Origin: Lactiplantibacillus daowaiensis
GTDB lineage: Bacteria; Bacillota; Bacilli; Lactobacillales; Lactobacillaceae
Assembly (NCBI RefSeq): GCF_005405085.1
Contig: NZ_BJDJ01000014.1
Location: 27,241-91,240, forward strand
Reading direction: 5' to 3'
Length of the DNA stretch: 64,000 nt
Under the pieces are notes generated by a model. That model was not told the DNA's origin. It did not search any database and saw only the letters and a program-made list of their open reading frames with translations. Below, in pieces: positions 44,376 through 55,879 of the stretch. The position numbers and the translations under genes are program-made. Each line of letters begins with the position of its first letter. Within the stretch, counting starts at the first letter, position 1.

Positions 44376-44518
44376 TGTGGATAACCAGATAAAACTAGCA
44401 AAGTTTTCCACAACTTATGCACATGTGGAAAACTCGATGGTTCGTAGGGTTCCAAAACTTTTCCACAATACCCACTGCCCTACTATTACTACTGAATTTT
44501 ATTTATTAATATATATAA
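44376..44518 (+). other. oriC, downstream cluster with unwinding element
   Basis: Between dnaA and dnaN: DnaA boxes at 44376-44384 (TGTGGATAA), 44404-44412 (TTTTCCACA), 44415-44423 (TTATGCACA), 44424-44432 (TGTGGAAAA) and 44459-44467 (TTTTCCACA). The last box is followed by a GC-rich tract, CTA-type trinucleotides (TACTATTACTACTG, 44481-44494; DnaA-trio pattern) and an AT-only stretch (about 44495-44516). This is the order of the basal unwinding system known in B. subtilis, so the duplex should open here. Confidence 0.88.
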
Positions 44519-44548
44519 ACCGTGTCACCAAGAAGAGAGGATTAACTT

Positions 44549-45688
44549 ATGAAGTTCACGATCAATCGATCAGCCTTTATTAAAGAATTAACCAATGTCC
44601 AACGGGCAATTTCGTCTAAAACCACGATTCCAATCCTAACTGGGTTAAAAATCGACGTTTCAACTGATGGCATTACCTTAACTGGGAGCGACGCCGATAT
44701 TTCAATCGAAACGACCATTCCAGCTGACGATGATAACAATACGTTAGTTGTTGAAGAACCTGGTTCAGTTGTGTTAACTGCCCGTTTCTTTAGTGAAATC
44801 GTTAAAAAATTGCCAGAAGATACGATGACTGTGGCCTTGGTTGATGGGTTCCAAACTCAGATCACCTCAGGTGCAGCTTCATTTACGATCAATGGGTTAG
44901 ATCCAGATAACTATCCACACTTACCCGAAATTGATACGACTAATACGATTACGTTAGCCGGTGATGTCTTTAAAGAATTGATTGGTCAGACCGTCATCGC
45001 CGTTTCCAATCAAGAAAGTCGGCCGATCTTAACAGGGGTTCACTTTATCTTAAAAGACGGTGAATTCCTGGCCGTAGCGACTGATTCGCATCGTTTGAGT
45101 CAACGTAAAATCAAGTTACCAGAAGCTAACAATGCCGATTATGATGTGATTATTCCGGGGAAGAGTTTAACGGAATTATCCCGGATGATCGGGGACAATA
45201 ATCCCGATGTGCAAATGCGGTTATCTGAAAACCAAGTGCTCTTTGTGTTAGGTAATACGGCATTCTATTCGCGCTTGTTGGAAGGCAATTACCCGGATAC
45301 CTCACGTTTGATTCCAAAAGAATCTAATACGACGGTTGAAATCGAAGCGCCGGCTTTATCAGCAGCTATCGAACGGGCGTCATTGTTATCACATGAAAGT
45401 CGCAATAACGTGGTGCGGTTCTCAGTTAATCCAACGGACAAAACCATTACGATTTTTGGGAACTCTCCAGATGTTGGGGAAGTGACTGAAAAGTTGCAAC
45501 CAGCTGAATTAAGTGGTGATGAATTAGAAATTTCATTCAACCCGGATTACATGAAAGAAGCGCTGCGGTCATTCGGACAAGCGATGATCAAAATTTCCTT
45601 CACGATGGCGTTACGCCCATTCACGTTAGTCCCAACTGAAGACGGTGAGAACTTTATTCAGTTAATTACGCCAGTGCGCACATTTTAA
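44549..45688 (+). CDS. dnaN: DNA polymerase III beta subunit (sliding clamp)
   Basis: 379-residue clamp made of three repeated domains; it dimerises around DNA and tethers the polymerase. MKFTINRSAFIKELTNVQRAI at the N-terminus, ILTGLKIDV, SNQESRPILTGVHF, TDSHRLSQRK and SFNPDYMKEALR fit the family. Ribosome site AGAGAGG. Second gene after oriC, with its own terminator. Confidence 0.98.
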   Translation: MKFTINRSAFIKELTNVQRAISSKTTIPILTGLKIDVSTDGITLTGSDADISIETTIPADDDNNTLVVEEPGSVVLTARFFSEIVKKLPEDTMTVALVDGFQTQITSGAASFTINGLDPDNYPHLPEIDTTNTITLAGDVFKELIGQTVIAVSNQESRPILTGVHFILKDGEFLAVATDSHRLSQRKIKLPEANNADYDVIIPGKSLTELSRMIGDNNPDVQMRLSENQVLFVLGNTAFYSRLLEGNYPDTSRLIPKESNTTVEIEAPALSAAIERASLLSHESRNNVVRFSVNPTDKTITIFGNSPDVGEVTEKLQPAELSGDELEISFNPDYMKEALRSFGQAMIKISFTMALRPFTLVPTEDGENFIQLITPVRTF

Positions 45689-45718
45689 TCACTGAATAAT
45701 TATTCAAAGAACGCCTTT

Positions 45719-45755
45719 AGCCGGTCAATCGATAGTCGATTGGCCGGCTTTTTTT
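45719..45755 (+). terminator. Terminator of dnaN
   Basis: Perfect 14-base stem AGCCGGTCAATCGA / TCGATTGGCCGGCT with a 3-base loop and a T-run. Confidence 0.93.
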
Positions 45756-46116
45756 ACGGCCATTAACGTGGAAAAGGGGGAGTGAGTCAGGGCTTTATTA
45801 GCATGTGACTTTTAAAGTTACATTGGAACTGACAGGCACGCTTATTTATGCAGTTGTTATTAATGCGGACTAGTTTTACCGGTGAACTAAGACCGGTTAG
45901 GGGGGTGCAATCGTTGGCAGCGACTGGGTTACTAAACTAACAAGCTGTTACTTTGTCGTAAAGCAATGTGTTTTCAAAGCATTTTAGTGCGAAAAAAACG
46001 CCGATTTTAACAAAATCCCCGTTTTTTTCGAATTTTAGCGAATTTACCCCCAGGTTAGTACCCCGACATTAGTTTTGCTTAAATCGGCTTAAAATGGCTC
46101 TTAACGCGGTTAAAAA
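45756..46116. other. Gene-free stretch before yaaA-recF-gyrBA
   Basis: About 360 bases with no credible gene. It includes a palindromic direct repeat ACCGGT (around 45878 and 45892) and, at 45990-46030, a hairpin with perfect 11-base outer arms CGAAAAAAACG / CGTTTTTTTCG, CC/CC mismatch and inner GATTTT / AAAATC. The AT-only arms with GC ends are unusual for a terminator because a U-run after the stem is lacking. Confidence 0.45.
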
Positions 46117-46145
46117 TTGAATTTTCATAAAAAAAACGGTATAAT
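46117..46145 (+). promoter_or_regulatory. Promoter of yaaA-recF-gyrB-gyrA
   Basis: -35 TTGAAT (46117-46122), -10 TATAAT (46140-46145), 17-base spacing; a leader of about 70 bases follows. Confidence 0.85.
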
Positions 46146-46222
46146 ATAACCTGTTGAAAAGTGCGCAAGAGACCTAAGAGCACGCGTTTTTTAGTCAATC
46201 GGAAGGTTAGGTAGGTGATATT

Positions 46223-46456
46223 GTGAAGCAGCCAGTACAAATCAAGACGCCCTTTATTACTTTAGGACAGTTATTGAAAGAAGAAGCCATCATCGGTTCT
46301 GGTGGTCAAGCGAAGTGGTTTTTAAGTGAAACCCCCGCAGTGGTCAACGGTGAACTAGATGATCGGCGTGGTCGGAAATTGTATCCCGGAGATACCATTG
46401 ATATTACCGGTGAAGGGTCTTATATCATTCAGTCCACGACAGAAACGACTGATTAG
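46223..46456 (+). CDS. yaaA: S4-domain RNA-binding protein YaaA
   Basis: 77-residue protein with one S4 domain (PFITLGQLLKEEAIIGSGGQAKWFL, VVNGELDDRRGRKLYPGDTI). Members of this family, sometimes called RlbA, lie between dnaN and recF in most Firmicutes and have been linked to 50S ribosome assembly. GTG start at 46223 behind AGGTAGGTG. Its TAG stop is followed at once by the recF ATG. Confidence 0.93.
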   Translation: MKQPVQIKTPFITLGQLLKEEAIIGSGGQAKWFLSETPAVVNGELDDRRGRKLYPGDTIDITGEGSYIIQSTTETTD

Positions 46457-47581
46457 ATGTATTTAGAGAATTTAGCACTACATGACTTTCGCAATTATGC
46501 CGACTTAGCCGTGACCTTTAGTCAAGGCGTCAATGTTTTGCTTGGTGAAAATGCCCAAGGTAAAACGAACTTGTTAGAAGCGATTTATGTCTTGGCGTTA
46601 ACGCGTAGCCATCGGACCGCTAACGATAAAGAATTGATTCGTTGGCAAACGACGACCGCAACCTTAAAAGGCCGGTTACATAAAGCGACTGGCAGCGTAC
46701 CGTTGGAATTAGAACTTGGTCGCCGTGGTAAACGGGCCAAAGTCAATCATCTTGAACAAGCCAAATTGTCACAATATATTGGCAATTTAAATGTGATCGT
46801 CTTTGCACCCGAAGATTTATCAATCGTTAAAGGGGCACCAGCGATTCGGCGTCGGTTTATGGATATGGAATTTGGGCAAATGAGTCCTAAATACCTCTAT
46901 AACCTCAGCCAGTACCGGACGATTTTGAAACAACGCAATCAATACTTGCGGCAATTGAACCGTCAGCAAGCGAAAGATAAGGTCTACTTAGGGGTCCTAT
47001 CTGATCAGCTGGCGGCCTTTGGCGCTGAAATTATTGCCAAACGGCTGCAGCTCCTGCAGCAGCTGCAAACGTGGGCCCAACAAGTGCATGCGGAGATCAC
47101 ACAAGGTCAAGAATCTTTGACCTTTCATTATGTGACCCAAGTCGATACGACGACTTTAACGACTGCGGCTGACTTATATCCAGCTTTACAAGCGTTATAT
47201 ACCCAGCAACAAGCTAAAGAAATTTTTCAAGGGACGACTTTATTAGGGCCGCACCGCGATGATTTGCAATTTAGTGTTAATGGGAAAAATGTCCAAACGT
47301 TTGGCTCACAAGGTCAACAACGGACAACGGCGTTATCGGTTAAATTAGCCGAGATTGACTTAATGAAAGCTGAAACCGGGGAATACCCCGTGTTGCTCTT
47401 AGATGATGTGCTCTCAGAATTAGATGCAGCCCGGCAGACACATTTATTAACGGCGATTCAAGACAAGGTACAGACCTTCTTGACGACGCCTAGTCTGGAT
47501 GGGGTTGCCCGTAAATTAATTAATGCACCCAAGGTATTTGAAGTTAGCCATGGTATTTTACATGAGGAGGAACCGCATTGA
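46457..47581 (+). CDS. recF: DNA replication and repair protein RecF
   Basis: 374-residue SMC-like ATPase that helps load RecA at gapped DNA. Walker [16 protein letters not shown] near residue 34, signature [19 protein letters not shown] and Walker [15 protein letters not shown]. It starts directly after the yaaA stop and overlaps gyrB by four bases, so translation is coupled. Confidence 0.96.
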   Translation: MYLENLALHDFRNYADLAVTFSQGVNVLLGENAQGKTNLLEAIYVLALTRSHRTANDKELIRWQTTTATLKGRLHKATGSVPLELELGRRGKRAKVNHLEQAKLSQYIGNLNVIVFAPEDLSIVKGAPAIRRRFMDMEFGQMSPKYLYNLSQYRTILKQRNQYLRQLNRQQAKDKVYLGVLSDQLAAFGAEIIAKRLQLLQQLQTWAQQVHAEITQGQESLTFHYVTQVDTTTLTTAADLYPALQALYTQQQAKEIFQGTTLLGPHRDDLQFSVNGKNVQTFGSQGQQRTTALSVKLAEIDLMKAETGEYPVLLLDDVLSELDAARQTHLLTAIQDKVQTFLTTPSLDGVARKLINAPKVFEVSHGILHEEEPH

Positions 47582-49527
47582 CCGAAAATGAAAAAGAAAC
47601 CAAACTTGAACAAGCACGGGAATATGACGCGAGCCAAATTCAAGTTTTGGAAGGCCTTGAAGCTGTCCGGAAACGTCCCGGAATGTATATTGGGACGACG
47701 AGTAGCCAAGGGCTCCACCATTTAGTTTGGGAAATCGTCGATAATGGGATCGATGAAGCGTTAGCTGGCTTTGCCAATAAGATTCACGTCACCGTTGAAA
47801 AAGATAACAGTATCACGGTAACGGATAACGGTCGTGGGATTCCAATCGATATTCAAAAGAAAACGGGGAAACCCGCGCTAGAAACGGTCTTTACGATTCT
47901 GCATGCCGGTGGGAAATTCGGCGGTGGCGGCTATAAAGTTTCCGGTGGGCTTCATGGGGTTGGGGCTTCGGTCGTCAATGCCTTGTCCACGGAACTTGAT
48001 GTCAAAGTGACCCGTGATGGCAAAGTGTATTACATGGACTTTGCGCGCGGTAAAGTTAAAACGCCGATGAAGGTCATTGCGACTGATGCGCCGATCGATG
48101 CCCATGGTACGGCGGTCCACTTTGTACCGGATTCAGATATTTTCCGTGAAACCACGACGTATGACATTAATGTCTTAACGACGCGGATTCGGGAATTGGC
48201 CTTTTTGAACAAGGGCCTCCAAATCTCGATTCGTGATGAGCGACCAGAAGAGCCAACGGAACAAGACTTCTTATATGAAGGCGGGATTCGCCATTACGTC
48301 GAGTTCTTGGATAAGAATAAGACGGTTTTATTCCCAGAACCCATCTATGTTGAAGGCGAACAAAACGGGATTACCGTTGAAGTGGCCTTGCAATATACCG
48401 ACGATTACCATAGCAACTTGATGACCTTTACGAATAATATTCACACCTATGAAGGTGGGACCCATGAAGAAGGGTTCAAACGGGCCTTAACTCGGGTCAT
48501 CAATGATTATGCCCGTAAAAATAATCTCTTAAAAGATAACGATGCGAACTTATCTGGTGAAGATGTGCGTGAAGGGATGACCGCGGTCGTCAGTGTTAAG
48601 CATCCGAACCCTCAATTTGAAGGCCAAACGAAAACCAAGCTTGGTAACTCAGATGCTCGTGCCGCGGTCGATCGGTTGTTCTCAGAACATTTCAATAAGT
48701 ATTTACTCGAAAATCCAAGTATTGGCCGCAAAGTGGTCGATAAAGGGTTATTGGCGTCTAAAGCGCGGGTCGCAGCCAAACGGGCTCGGGAAGTCACGCG
48801 GAAGAAGAGTGGGCTAGAAATCAGCAATTTGCCTGGTAAGCTAGCTGATAATACCAGTAAAGATCCTGAAATCAGTGAATTGTTCATTGTCGAAGGGGAT
48901 TCTGCCGGTGGGTCAGCTAAGCAAGGGCGGTCACGCTTGACGCAAGCCATCTTACCGATTCGTGGGAAGATTTTAAATGTTGAAAAAGCTAGCATCGATA
49001 AGATTTTAGCGAACGAAGAAATTCGGTCATTGTTTACTGCGATGGGGACCGGCTTTGGTGGTGACTTTGATTTAAGCAAAGCCAACTATCACAAGTTGAT
49101 CATCATGACCGATGCCGATGTCGATGGGGCCCATATTCGGACCTTACTGTTGACCTTGTTCTACCGGTACATGCGGCCATTAGTCGATGCTGGATTTGTC
49201 TACATCGCCCAACCGCCGTTGTATCAAGTTCGCCAAGGTAAATTCGTCCGCTATATTGATTCGGATGAAGAATTGAGTGAAGTGATGGGGCAATTGGCAC
49301 CATCACCAAAACCAGTGGTCCAACGGTACAAAGGGCTAGGGGAAATGGACGCGGAACAATTATGGGAAACGACCATGGATCCAGATAAGCGCCGGTTACT
49401 GCGAGTCCGCGATGAAGACGCGGCGGATGCCGACGATGTCTTCTCGATGCTCATGGGTGACCAAGTTAAGCCACGGCGTCAATTTATTGAAGATAATGCC
49501 AAGTTCGTCCAAGACTTGGATGTTTAA
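47578..49527 (+). CDS. gyrB: DNA gyrase subunit B
   Basis: 649-residue ATPase subunit of gyrase, which introduces negative supercoils. GHKL ATPase (about 1-220: [39 protein letters not shown]), transducer, and Toprim domain ([27 protein letters not shown]). TTG start with GAGGAGG seven bases upstream; no in-frame ATG is near. Target of novobiocin-type drugs; residues there look standard. Confidence 0.98.
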   Translation: MTENEKETKLEQAREYDASQIQVLEGLEAVRKRPGMYIGTTSSQGLHHLVWEIVDNGIDEALAGFANKIHVTVEKDNSITVTDNGRGIPIDIQKKTGKPALETVFTILHAGGKFGGGGYKVSGGLHGVGASVVNALSTELDVKVTRDGKVYYMDFARGKVKTPMKVIATDAPIDAHGTAVHFVPDSDIFRETTTYDINVLTTRIRELAFLNKGLQISIRDERPEEPTEQDFLYEGGIRHYVEFLDKNKTVLFPEPIYVEGEQNGITVEVALQYTDDYHSNLMTFTNNIHTYEGGTHEEGFKRALTRVINDYARKNNLLKDNDANLSGEDVREGMTAVVSVKHPNPQFEGQTKTKLGNSDARAAVDRLFSEHFNKYLLENPSIGRKVVDKGLLASKARVAAKRAREVTRKKSGLEISNLPGKLADNTSKDPEISELFIVEGDSAGGSAKQGRSRLTQAILPIRGKILNVEKASIDKILANEEIRSLFTAMGTGFGGDFDLSKANYHKLIIMTDADVDGAHIRTLLLTLFYRYMRPLVDAGFVYIAQPPLYQVRQGKFVRYIDSDEELSEVMGQLAPSPKPVVQRYKGLGEMDAEQLWETTMDPDKRRLLRVRDEDAADADDVFSMLMGDQVKPRRQFIEDNAKFVQDLDV

Positions 49528-49599
49528 TGACGGGTCGCTTAAACGACCACAGAGATTAGTCAGCGGTGCGTCAAGCACCATTGAAGGAGGATGAAAGAC

Positions 49600-52161
49600 T
49601 TGGCTGATGCGGATTTACCAAATCGAATCACGGACGTGAATTTGTCCAAGACCATGCGGACCTCATTTTTAAGCTATGCGATGAGTGTTATTGTGGCCCG
49701 GGCCTTACCAGACGTTCGTGATGGGTTGAAACCAGTTCACCGTCGGATTCTTTACGGCATGAGTGAACTGGGCGTGACCCCTGAAAAGCCTTATAAAAAG
49801 TCGGCCAGAATTGTTGGGGACGTCATGGGGAAATATCATCCCCATGGGGACTCCGCAATTTATGAATCAATGGTCCGGATGGCGCAAGATTTTAGTTATC
49901 GGTACATGTTAGTCGATGGCCATGGGAACTTTGGGTCAGTCGATGGCGATAGTGCCGCGGCCATGCGGTATACCGAAGCCCGGATGAGTAAGATTGCCGT
50001 TGAAATGTTACGGGATATCAACAAAGATACCGTTAACTGGCAACCAAACTATGATGATACCGAACGTGAACCAGAAGTCTTACCAGCGCGTTTCCCAAAC
50101 TTGCTCGTCAATGGGGCGACCGGGATTGCGGTTGGGATGACAACGAATATTCCACCACATAATTTGTCGGAAGTTATCTCGGCAATCCATTTATTAATGG
50201 ACAATCCTGATGCAACGACGGCCGACTTGATGGAAGCTGTCCCTGGGCCTGATTTTCCAACTGGTGGGATCGTGATGGGTAAATCCGGGATTCGGAAAGC
50301 CTATGAAACTGGCCGTGGGAATATCATTATTCGGGCTAAAGTCGACATTCAAGAACAAAAGAACGGCAAACAACGGATCATCATTACCGAGTTACCTTAT
50401 ATGGTCAACAAGGCGAAATTGATCGAACGGATTGCCGGTTTGGCACGAGATAAAGAAATTGAAGGCATTACCGACATCAACGATGAAAGTGACCGTGAAG
50501 GGATGCGGGTCGTGATTGATGTGCGGCGCGATGCCAGTGCTTCAGTTATCTTGAATAACTTGTACAAGATGACGTTGATGCAAACCAATTACGGGTTCAA
50601 CATGTTGGCCATTGTTAAGGGTGCGCCAAAAGTGTTGAGCTTGAAACAAATCTTGATCTATTACCTTGAACATCAAGAAGATGTGATTCGGCGCCGGACC
50701 CAATTTGATTTGAAGAAAGCCCAAGCACGGGCGCATATCTTAGAAGGGTTACGGATTGCGTTAGATCACATTGATGAGATCATTTCAATTATTCGTAATT
50801 CACAAACGAGTGAAATCGCGAAGAACCAATTGATGGATAACTATGGGTTATCTGATAAACAAGCCCAAGCTATCTTAGACATGCGGTTAGTGCGGTTGAC
50901 TGGTTTGGAACGAGAAAAGATTGAAAGTGAATATCAAGATCTTTTAAAAGCCATTGCGGACTACAAGGCCATTTTGGCTAGCAAGGAACGCATCAACCAA
51001 ATTATTTACGAAGAATTACTTGAAATTCAACGTAAATTTGGTGATGAACGACGGACTGAATTAATGGTCGGGGAAGTCTTGAGTATCGAAGACGAAGACT
51101 TGATCGAAGAAGAAGAAGTCGCCGTGACGTTGACCCACAATGGGTACATCAAACGCTTGCCAACGACTGAATTCAAGTCGCAACATCGTGGTGGTCGTGG
51201 AATTCAAGGGATGGATGTCCATGATGATGACTTCATCGAACATCTTTTGACGACGTCGACGCATGATGTCTTGTTGTTCTTTACGAATGCTGGGAAAGTT
51301 TATCGTATGAAGGCTTACGAAATTCCAGAATACGGTCGGACTGCGAAGGGGATTCCGGTGATTAACCTATTAGGGGTTAACTCTGGTGAAACGATCCAAG
51401 CGGTCGTCAATGTCTCTGGCGATGCCAATGCGAGTGATAACTTCTTGTTCTTTACGACTTTAAATGGGGTCGTTAAACGGACACCGGTACAAGAATTTGC
51501 CAATATTCGCAGCAATGGGCTCAAGGCGATTACGTTGAAGGATGACGATGAATTAATTGGTGTGACGATTACCGATGGCCATCAAAATATGATTATCGGG
51601 ACGCATGCTGGTTATGCCGTCAGCTTTGATGAAACCACAGTTCGGTCGATGGGCCGGACAGCCGCCGGGGTCCGTGGGATTCGATTACGTGAGGCTGATT
51701 ATGTGGTCGGCTTTGATATTTTGAAGTCTGATAGCAAGGTCTTTATCATTACGGAAAAAGGCTACGGGAAACAAACCCCTGCTGCCGAGTACCCAATTAA
51801 GGGTCGTGGTGGTAAAGGGATCAAGACCGCTAATGTGACCGCTAAGAATGGGTCATTAGCAGGATTGACCACGGTTGAAGGCACCGAAGATATTATGGTG
51901 ATGACCAACCAAGGGGTCATGATTCGCTTTAATATCGCGACTGTTTCGCAAACGGGCCGGGCGACCTTAGGGGTCCGCTTGATGCGCTTAGGTGATGATG
52001 GCAAGGTGGCAACGATGGCGAAGGTTGAACCTGAAACCGATGATGGTGATGATAACCCTGAAGCAACGCCAGAAAATCCAGCGAATGCTTCAGCGTCTTC
52101 AGTCGCCCCAACGGCAGAACCTACCGAACCTACTGATGGCCACGATGAGTCACAGGCTTAG
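49600..52161 (+). CDS. gyrA: DNA gyrase subunit A
   Basis: 853-residue breakage-reunion subunit. Active-site tyrosine in [11 protein letters not shown]; the quinolone-resistance region reads [17 protein letters not shown], with the wild-type serine and glutamate. C-terminal beta-pinwheel with the GyrA box [11 protein letters not shown]; acidic tail rich in Asp, Glu and Pro. The start is placed at TTG 49600, nine bases after AAGGAGG; the ATG at 49591 touches the ribosome site and is less likely. Follows gyrB by 72 bases. Confidence 0.97.
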   Translation: MADADLPNRITDVNLSKTMRTSFLSYAMSVIVARALPDVRDGLKPVHRRILYGMSELGVTPEKPYKKSARIVGDVMGKYHPHGDSAIYESMVRMAQDFSYRYMLVDGHGNFGSVDGDSAAAMRYTEARMSKIAVEMLRDINKDTVNWQPNYDDTEREPEVLPARFPNLLVNGATGIAVGMTTNIPPHNLSEVISAIHLLMDNPDATTADLMEAVPGPDFPTGGIVMGKSGIRKAYETGRGNIIIRAKVDIQEQKNGKQRIIITELPYMVNKAKLIERIAGLARDKEIEGITDINDESDREGMRVVIDVRRDASASVILNNLYKMTLMQTNYGFNMLAIVKGAPKVLSLKQILIYYLEHQEDVIRRRTQFDLKKAQARAHILEGLRIALDHIDEIISIIRNSQTSEIAKNQLMDNYGLSDKQAQAILDMRLVRLTGLEREKIESEYQDLLKAIADYKAILASKERINQIIYEELLEIQRKFGDERRTELMVGEVLSIEDEDLIEEEEVAVTLTHNGYIKRLPTTEFKSQHRGGRGIQGMDVHDDDFIEHLLTTSTHDVLLFFTNAGKVYRMKAYEIPEYGRTAKGIPVINLLGVNSGETIQAVVNVSGDANASDNFLFFTTLNGVVKRTPVQEFANIRSNGLKAITLKDDDELIGVTITDGHQNMIIGTHAGYAVSFDETTVRSMGRTAAGVRGIRLREADYVVGFDILKSDSKVFIITEKGYGKQTPAAEYPIKGRGGKGIKTANVTAKNGSLAGLTTVEGTEDIMVMTNQGVMIRFNIATVSQTGRATLGVRLMRLGDDGKVATMAKVEPETDDGDDNPEATPENPANASASSVAPTAEPTEPTDGHDESQA

Positions 52162-52190
52162 CCGTTAACCTAATTAAAATGACGTTTGAA

Positions 52191-52228
52191 AAAGATGTGC
52201 GGGCAATTTTGCGGCACATCTTTTTTTG
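52191..52228 (+). terminator. Terminator of gyrA
   Basis: AAAGATGTGC (52191-52200) and GCACATCTTT (52214-52223) with a T-run; loop of 13 bases. Confidence 0.9.
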
Positions 52229-52346
52229 TGCCTGAAAACCTGGCGCTAAATAATTTCCCGGGAAATAAAGTAACGGCAGCCAAGTTGCGGAGTTGACGGA
52301 CGTATCGAAGCTTAGGATTTTTTTGTTTTGTCGGCTGTGTCAAACC

Positions 52347-52375
52347 TTGCAACAAATAAACTTAGATGCTATACT
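52347..52375 (+). promoter_or_regulatory. Promoter of rpsF-ssb-rpsR
   Basis: -35 TTGCAA (52347-52352), -10 TATACT (52370-52375), 17-base spacing. Confidence 0.8.
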
Positions 52376-52466
52376 TGTAATTCGTGAGTATCTAAATAAA
52401 ACTTAGATTACTTTCCTTGCTCTTTCAAAAGGAAGGGCCTGAAGTCCATAAGGAGGTGCAAATTTC

Positions 52467-52766
52467 ATGAGTGAATCAAAGAAATATGAAATTACTTACA
52501 TCGTACGTCCAGACATCGATGATGCTGCTAAGACAGCTTTAGTTGATCGTTTTGACAAAATCTTAACTGATAACGGTGCGGAAGTAATTGATTCAAAAGA
52601 CTGGTCAAAGCGTCGTTTCGCATACGAAATCGGCGGTTTCAATGAAGGTACTTATCATATCGTCAACTTAACGACGACTGATGACGCTTCTTTGAACGAA
52701 TTCGACCGGCTTTCAAAGATCAATGATGACATTTTACGTCACATGATCGTTCGTCGCGAAGACTAA
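52467..52766 (+). CDS. rpsF: 30S ribosomal protein S6
   Basis: 99 residues: [38 protein letters not shown] and the C-terminal [11 protein letters not shown] are characteristic. Binds S18 in the 30S platform. First gene of the conserved rpsF-ssb-rpsR operon; ribosome site AAGGAGG. Confidence 0.98.
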   Translation: MSESKKYEITYIVRPDIDDAAKTALVDRFDKILTDNGAEVIDSKDWSKRRFAYEIGGFNEGTYHIVNLTTTDDASLNEFDRLSKINDDILRHMIVRRED

Positions 52767-52809
52767 TTCAATTAAACCGAAATAAATTACGAGAGGAGCA
52801 CTTCTGTTT

Positions 52810-53418
52810 ATGATTAACCGTACAGTTCTTGTTGGCCGACTAACAAGAGATCCTGAGTTACGATACACTTCTGGTGGTGCAGCGGTCGCGACATTTTCGC
52901 TCGCTGTTAACCGGAGTTTTACGAATCAAAATGGGGAACGTGAAGCAGATTTCATCAATTGCGTCATTTGGCGTAAAGCTGCTGAAAATTTTGCGAACTT
53001 CACCCATAAAGGGTCACTTGTTGGCATTGATGGCCGGATTCAAACCCGGAATTATGAAAACCAACAAGGTCAACGGGTCTATGTAACTGAAGTGGTCGTT
53101 GAAAACTTCTCATTATTGGAATCGCGAGCTGAATCCGAACGTTATCGGTCAGCAAACGGCGGTAGCAGTGCCAACAACAATGCTGGTGGCTACGGCAATA
53201 ATAACAATAATGGTGGTTATCAAGCTGGCCAAAATACCGCTCCTCAACAGTCATCAGCGGCAAATAGCAATCCCTTTGGGAACGGCAATGGTGGGAACAC
53301 TAATACCGGTGCGGCAACAACTGGGAACGCCACAAGTGGTGCGAACAATAACCAAGCCGATCCGTTTGCCAACAATGGGGACCAAATTGATATTTCCGAT
53401 GATGATTTACCATTCTAA
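52810..53418 (+). CDS. ssb: Single-stranded DNA-binding protein
   Basis: 202 residues. OB-fold (about 1-110: [44 protein letters not shown]), then a long Gly/Asn/Gln-rich flexible linker and the acidic protein-docking tip DISDDDLPF. The tip recruits recombination and replication proteins. This is the essential housekeeping SSB, by location and full tail. Confidence 0.98.
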   Translation: MINRTVLVGRLTRDPELRYTSGGAAVATFSLAVNRSFTNQNGEREADFINCVIWRKAAENFANFTHKGSLVGIDGRIQTRNYENQQGQRVYVTEVVVENFSLLESRAESERYRSANGGSSANNNAGGYGNNNNNGGYQAGQNTAPQQSSAANSNPFGNGNGGNTNTGAATTGNATSGANNNQADPFANNGDQIDISDDDLPF

Positions 53419-53455
53419 GCAGGTTAACTGCGCTAATTAGAGGAGGGAAATAGCT

Positions 53456-53692
53456 ATGGCTCAACAAAGAAGAGGTGGCCGTCGTCGTCGTAAAGTCGAC
53501 TTCATCGCCGCTAATCATATCGAATACATCGATTATAAAGATACTGACTTATTACGTCGTTTCATTTCAGAACGTGGGAAGATTTTGCCACGTCGTGTAA
53601 CGGGTACTAGTGCCAAGAACCAACGCTCTTTGACGATTGCAATCAAGCGCGCACGGATCATGGGCTTATTACCATTCGTTTCTGAAGACTAA
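53456..53692 (+). CDS. rpsR: 30S ribosomal protein S18
   Basis: 78 residues, basic N-terminus [16 protein letters not shown] and the conserved [28 protein letters not shown]. Heterodimer partner of S6. Last gene of the operon, followed by a terminator. Ribosome site GAGGAGGG. Confidence 0.98.
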   Translation: MAQQRRGGRRRRKVDFIAANHIEYIDYKDTDLLRRFISERGKILPRRVTGTSAKNQRSLTIAIKRARIMGLLPFVSED

Positions 53693-53706
53693 TAACTTCA
53701 GTTTTT

Positions 53707-53740
53707 AAACCACGGGACTCGGTTTCCGTGGTTTTTATTT
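53707..53740 (+). terminator. Terminator of the rpsF-ssb-rpsR operon
   Basis: AAACCACGG and CCGTGGTTT with a 10-base loop and TTTTTATTT tail. Confidence 0.9.
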
Positions 53741-53855
53741 ACCCATTTTTCAACCGATATGATTTAATTAATCTTGTCGGTTGAACGTGACTAATATGCC
53801 AGCGCGGTTTGTGATAAAATATAATTATTACTGAGAACTCTTGAGGGAATTTCAA

Positions 53856-55868
53856 ATGAAAAAATTTTTTTCGCGCGAAAACATTCCATTTTTCTTACAA
53901 AATCAACAATTGCGGTTACTCGCATTAGTCATCTTTGGACTTTCACTAATTACATTAGTGACGGGCTTTTTGATGAACTGGGTGTTTGGGACGATCGTCT
54001 TAGTCTTGATCATCTTAGCGGGTGTGATGTCGTACAACACGTTGATTGAGCTAAGTTCAAGCGCTAACGAATATATATCAGATTTATCTTACCGGATTAA
54101 ACGAGGGGAACAAGAAGCATTGATCCAAATGCCAATTGGGGTCCTACTCTTTAATGCGGACCAAACGATTGAGTGGGTCAATCCCTATTTACAACGGTAT
54201 TTTGGTGATCAGGATGTGATCGGTTATCGGTTAGAAGATATTGACGCTGAATTAGCCGCGGCGGTCGCGGATCATGTCGATCAACCAGCGACGATTCGGT
54301 GGCATGATTACCAATTCGACTTACGGGTCCAACCAAGTACCAAAACGTTGTATTTAATGGATGTCACCAAATATGCGGAGTTAGCCGATCAATTTGAAGA
54401 TGAAAAATTGGTGATTGGTCAGATCTTCTTAGATAACTATGATGAAATCACCCAATCAATGGCGGATACAGATATTTCTAACTTAAATAACTATGTCACC
54501 AACGAATTGTCAAAGTGGACGCAAACCTTTGGCATGTACTTAAAGCGACTCGATGACGATCATTTCTTCTTATTAGGCTATGCCAGCAGTTTACGGCGAG
54601 TCGAAGAAAATAAGTTTCGGATTTTAGACCGTATTCGCGAATCTACTTCCAAGCAAAACTTCCCGTTAACGTTAAGTATCGGGATTGCCTATGGCGAACG
54701 GAACATGAATAACTTGGCTGATATGGCCCAAAGCAATATGGATCTGGCCTTAGGACGTGGGGGCGACCAAGTTGTCGTCAAAGCCGAAGACGAGCCCGCA
54801 CGTTTTTATGGGGGGAAGACGAACCCGATGGAAAAGCGGACGCGGGTCCGGGCGCGGATGATCAGCCAGACGTTGATCGAATTGATGAATCAATCCGATC
54901 AAGTCTTTGTGCAAGGGCATCATCAACCAGATATGGATGCGGTTGGCGCTTGTCTTGGGATTCGACGGATTGCGGAAATGAATGGCAAGCAATGTTGGAT
55001 CGTCTTAGACGAACAGAACCTCCATTCTGATATTCAACGGTTATTGGATCAGTTGAAGCTCGATGATGATATTGAATCATCGATTATCTCACCAGCTGAG
55101 GCCTTAGAAAAGGCCACTGACCAAAGTTTATTGGTCTTGGCAGATCATTCTAAGCCAAGTATTTCAATGTCACAGGCGTTGTATGAGCGGCTAGAAAACC
55201 GGGTCATGATTATTGATCATCACCGGCGGGGCGAAGAATTTCCCGAAAATCCGGTTTTGGTTTATATTGAACCATATGCTTCTTCAACTTGTGAGTTGAT
55301 TACCGAAATGTTCGAATATCAATCCCATGATGCCGAACCAATCAATAAGATTGAAGCCACGGCGATGTTAACCGGGATTGTGATCGACACGAAGTCCTTC
55401 TCGTTACGAACGGGATCGCGGACGTTTGATGCTGCCAGCTACTTGCGTTCAGCAGGGGCGGATAGTTTGTTAGTCCAACAGTTCATGAAGGAAAATGTCG
55501 ATAGTTACTTACAACGGAATCATTTAATTGAATCAGTCGAATTCGTGAATCAAGATATGGCGTTGTGTGTCGGTGAAAATGATCAAGTCTATGATCCAGT
55601 GACTGCAGCGCAAGCAGCTGACTCATTGTTAGCCATGTCAGGGGTTGATGCCTCATTTGTCATTACCCGGCGAGAAGATGGTCGGGTCGGCATTTCGGCG
55701 CGTTCATTGGGCGAAATCAACGTCCAAGTTTATATGGAACGTCTTGGCGGTGGGGGTCACTTATCAAATGCGGCGACCCAAATCGAAGGTCAATCGGTTG
55801 ATGAGGTCAAGCAAGCCTTGATCGACTTATTAACCGCTAATGATGATACGAATTCAGAATCTAATTAG
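53856..55868 (+). CDS. gdpP: c-di-AMP phosphodiesterase GdpP
   Basis: 670 residues: two N-terminal membrane helices (about 24-60), a degenerate PAS domain, a degenerate GGDEF domain (about 170-300) and a DHH/DHHA1 phosphodiesterase (about 335-660) with [20 protein letters not shown] and [10 protein letters not shown] holding the metal ligands, plus [10 protein letters not shown]. It hydrolyses c-di-AMP and so influences potassium and osmotic balance and cell-wall stress. Start 53856 follows GAGGG; a TTG 15 bases earlier lies in the ribosome site. Eleven bases before rplI. Confidence 0.96.
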   Translation: MKKFFSRENIPFFLQNQQLRLLALVIFGLSLITLVTGFLMNWVFGTIVLVLIILAGVMSYNTLIELSSSANEYISDLSYRIKRGEQEALIQMPIGVLLFNADQTIEWVNPYLQRYFGDQDVIGYRLEDIDAELAAAVADHVDQPATIRWHDYQFDLRVQPSTKTLYLMDVTKYAELADQFEDEKLVIGQIFLDNYDEITQSMADTDISNLNNYVTNELSKWTQTFGMYLKRLDDDHFFLLGYASSLRRVEENKFRILDRIRESTSKQNFPLTLSIGIAYGERNMNNLADMAQSNMDLALGRGGDQVVVKAEDEPARFYGGKTNPMEKRTRVRARMISQTLIELMNQSDQVFVQGHHQPDMDAVGACLGIRRIAEMNGKQCWIVLDEQNLHSDIQRLLDQLKLDDDIESSIISPAEALEKATDQSLLVLADHSKPSISMSQALYERLENRVMIIDHHRRGEEFPENPVLVYIEPYASSTCELITEMFEYQSHDAEPINKIEATAMLTGIVIDTKSFSLRTGSRTFDAASYLRSAGADSLLVQQFMKENVDSYLQRNHLIESVEFVNQDMALCVGENDQVYDPVTAAQAADSLLAMSGVDASFVITRREDGRVGISARSLGEINVQVYMERLGGGGHLSNAATQIEGQSVDEVKQALIDLLTANDDTNSESN

Positions 55869-55879
55869 GAGTGAGACAC

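Larger units (their letters stand above)
52162..52466. promoter_or_regulatory. Region between gyrA and rpsF: terminator, promoter, leader
   Basis: gyrA terminator at 52191-52228, a 14-base palindrome ATTTCCCGGGAAAT near 52253, promoter at 52347-52375, then a leader of about 85 bases with CCTTGCTCTTTCAAAAGGAAGG pairing and GGGCCTGAAGTCC before AAGGAGG. This leader is where the S6:S18 autoregulatory motif occurs in other bacteria; I see plausible pairing but cannot confirm the motif. Confidence 0.5.

Noticed and set aside
44377..44583. 68-codon + strand frame between dnaA and dnaN
   Set aside because: It runs through the DnaA boxes and unwinding element of oriC, has no ribosome site and overlaps the dnaN start.
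48612..49085. 157-codon - strand frame inside gyrB, and similar long antisense frames in gyrA, adhE and the PTS genes
   Set aside because: Shadows of strongly coding genes, with no ribosome sites or recognisable products.
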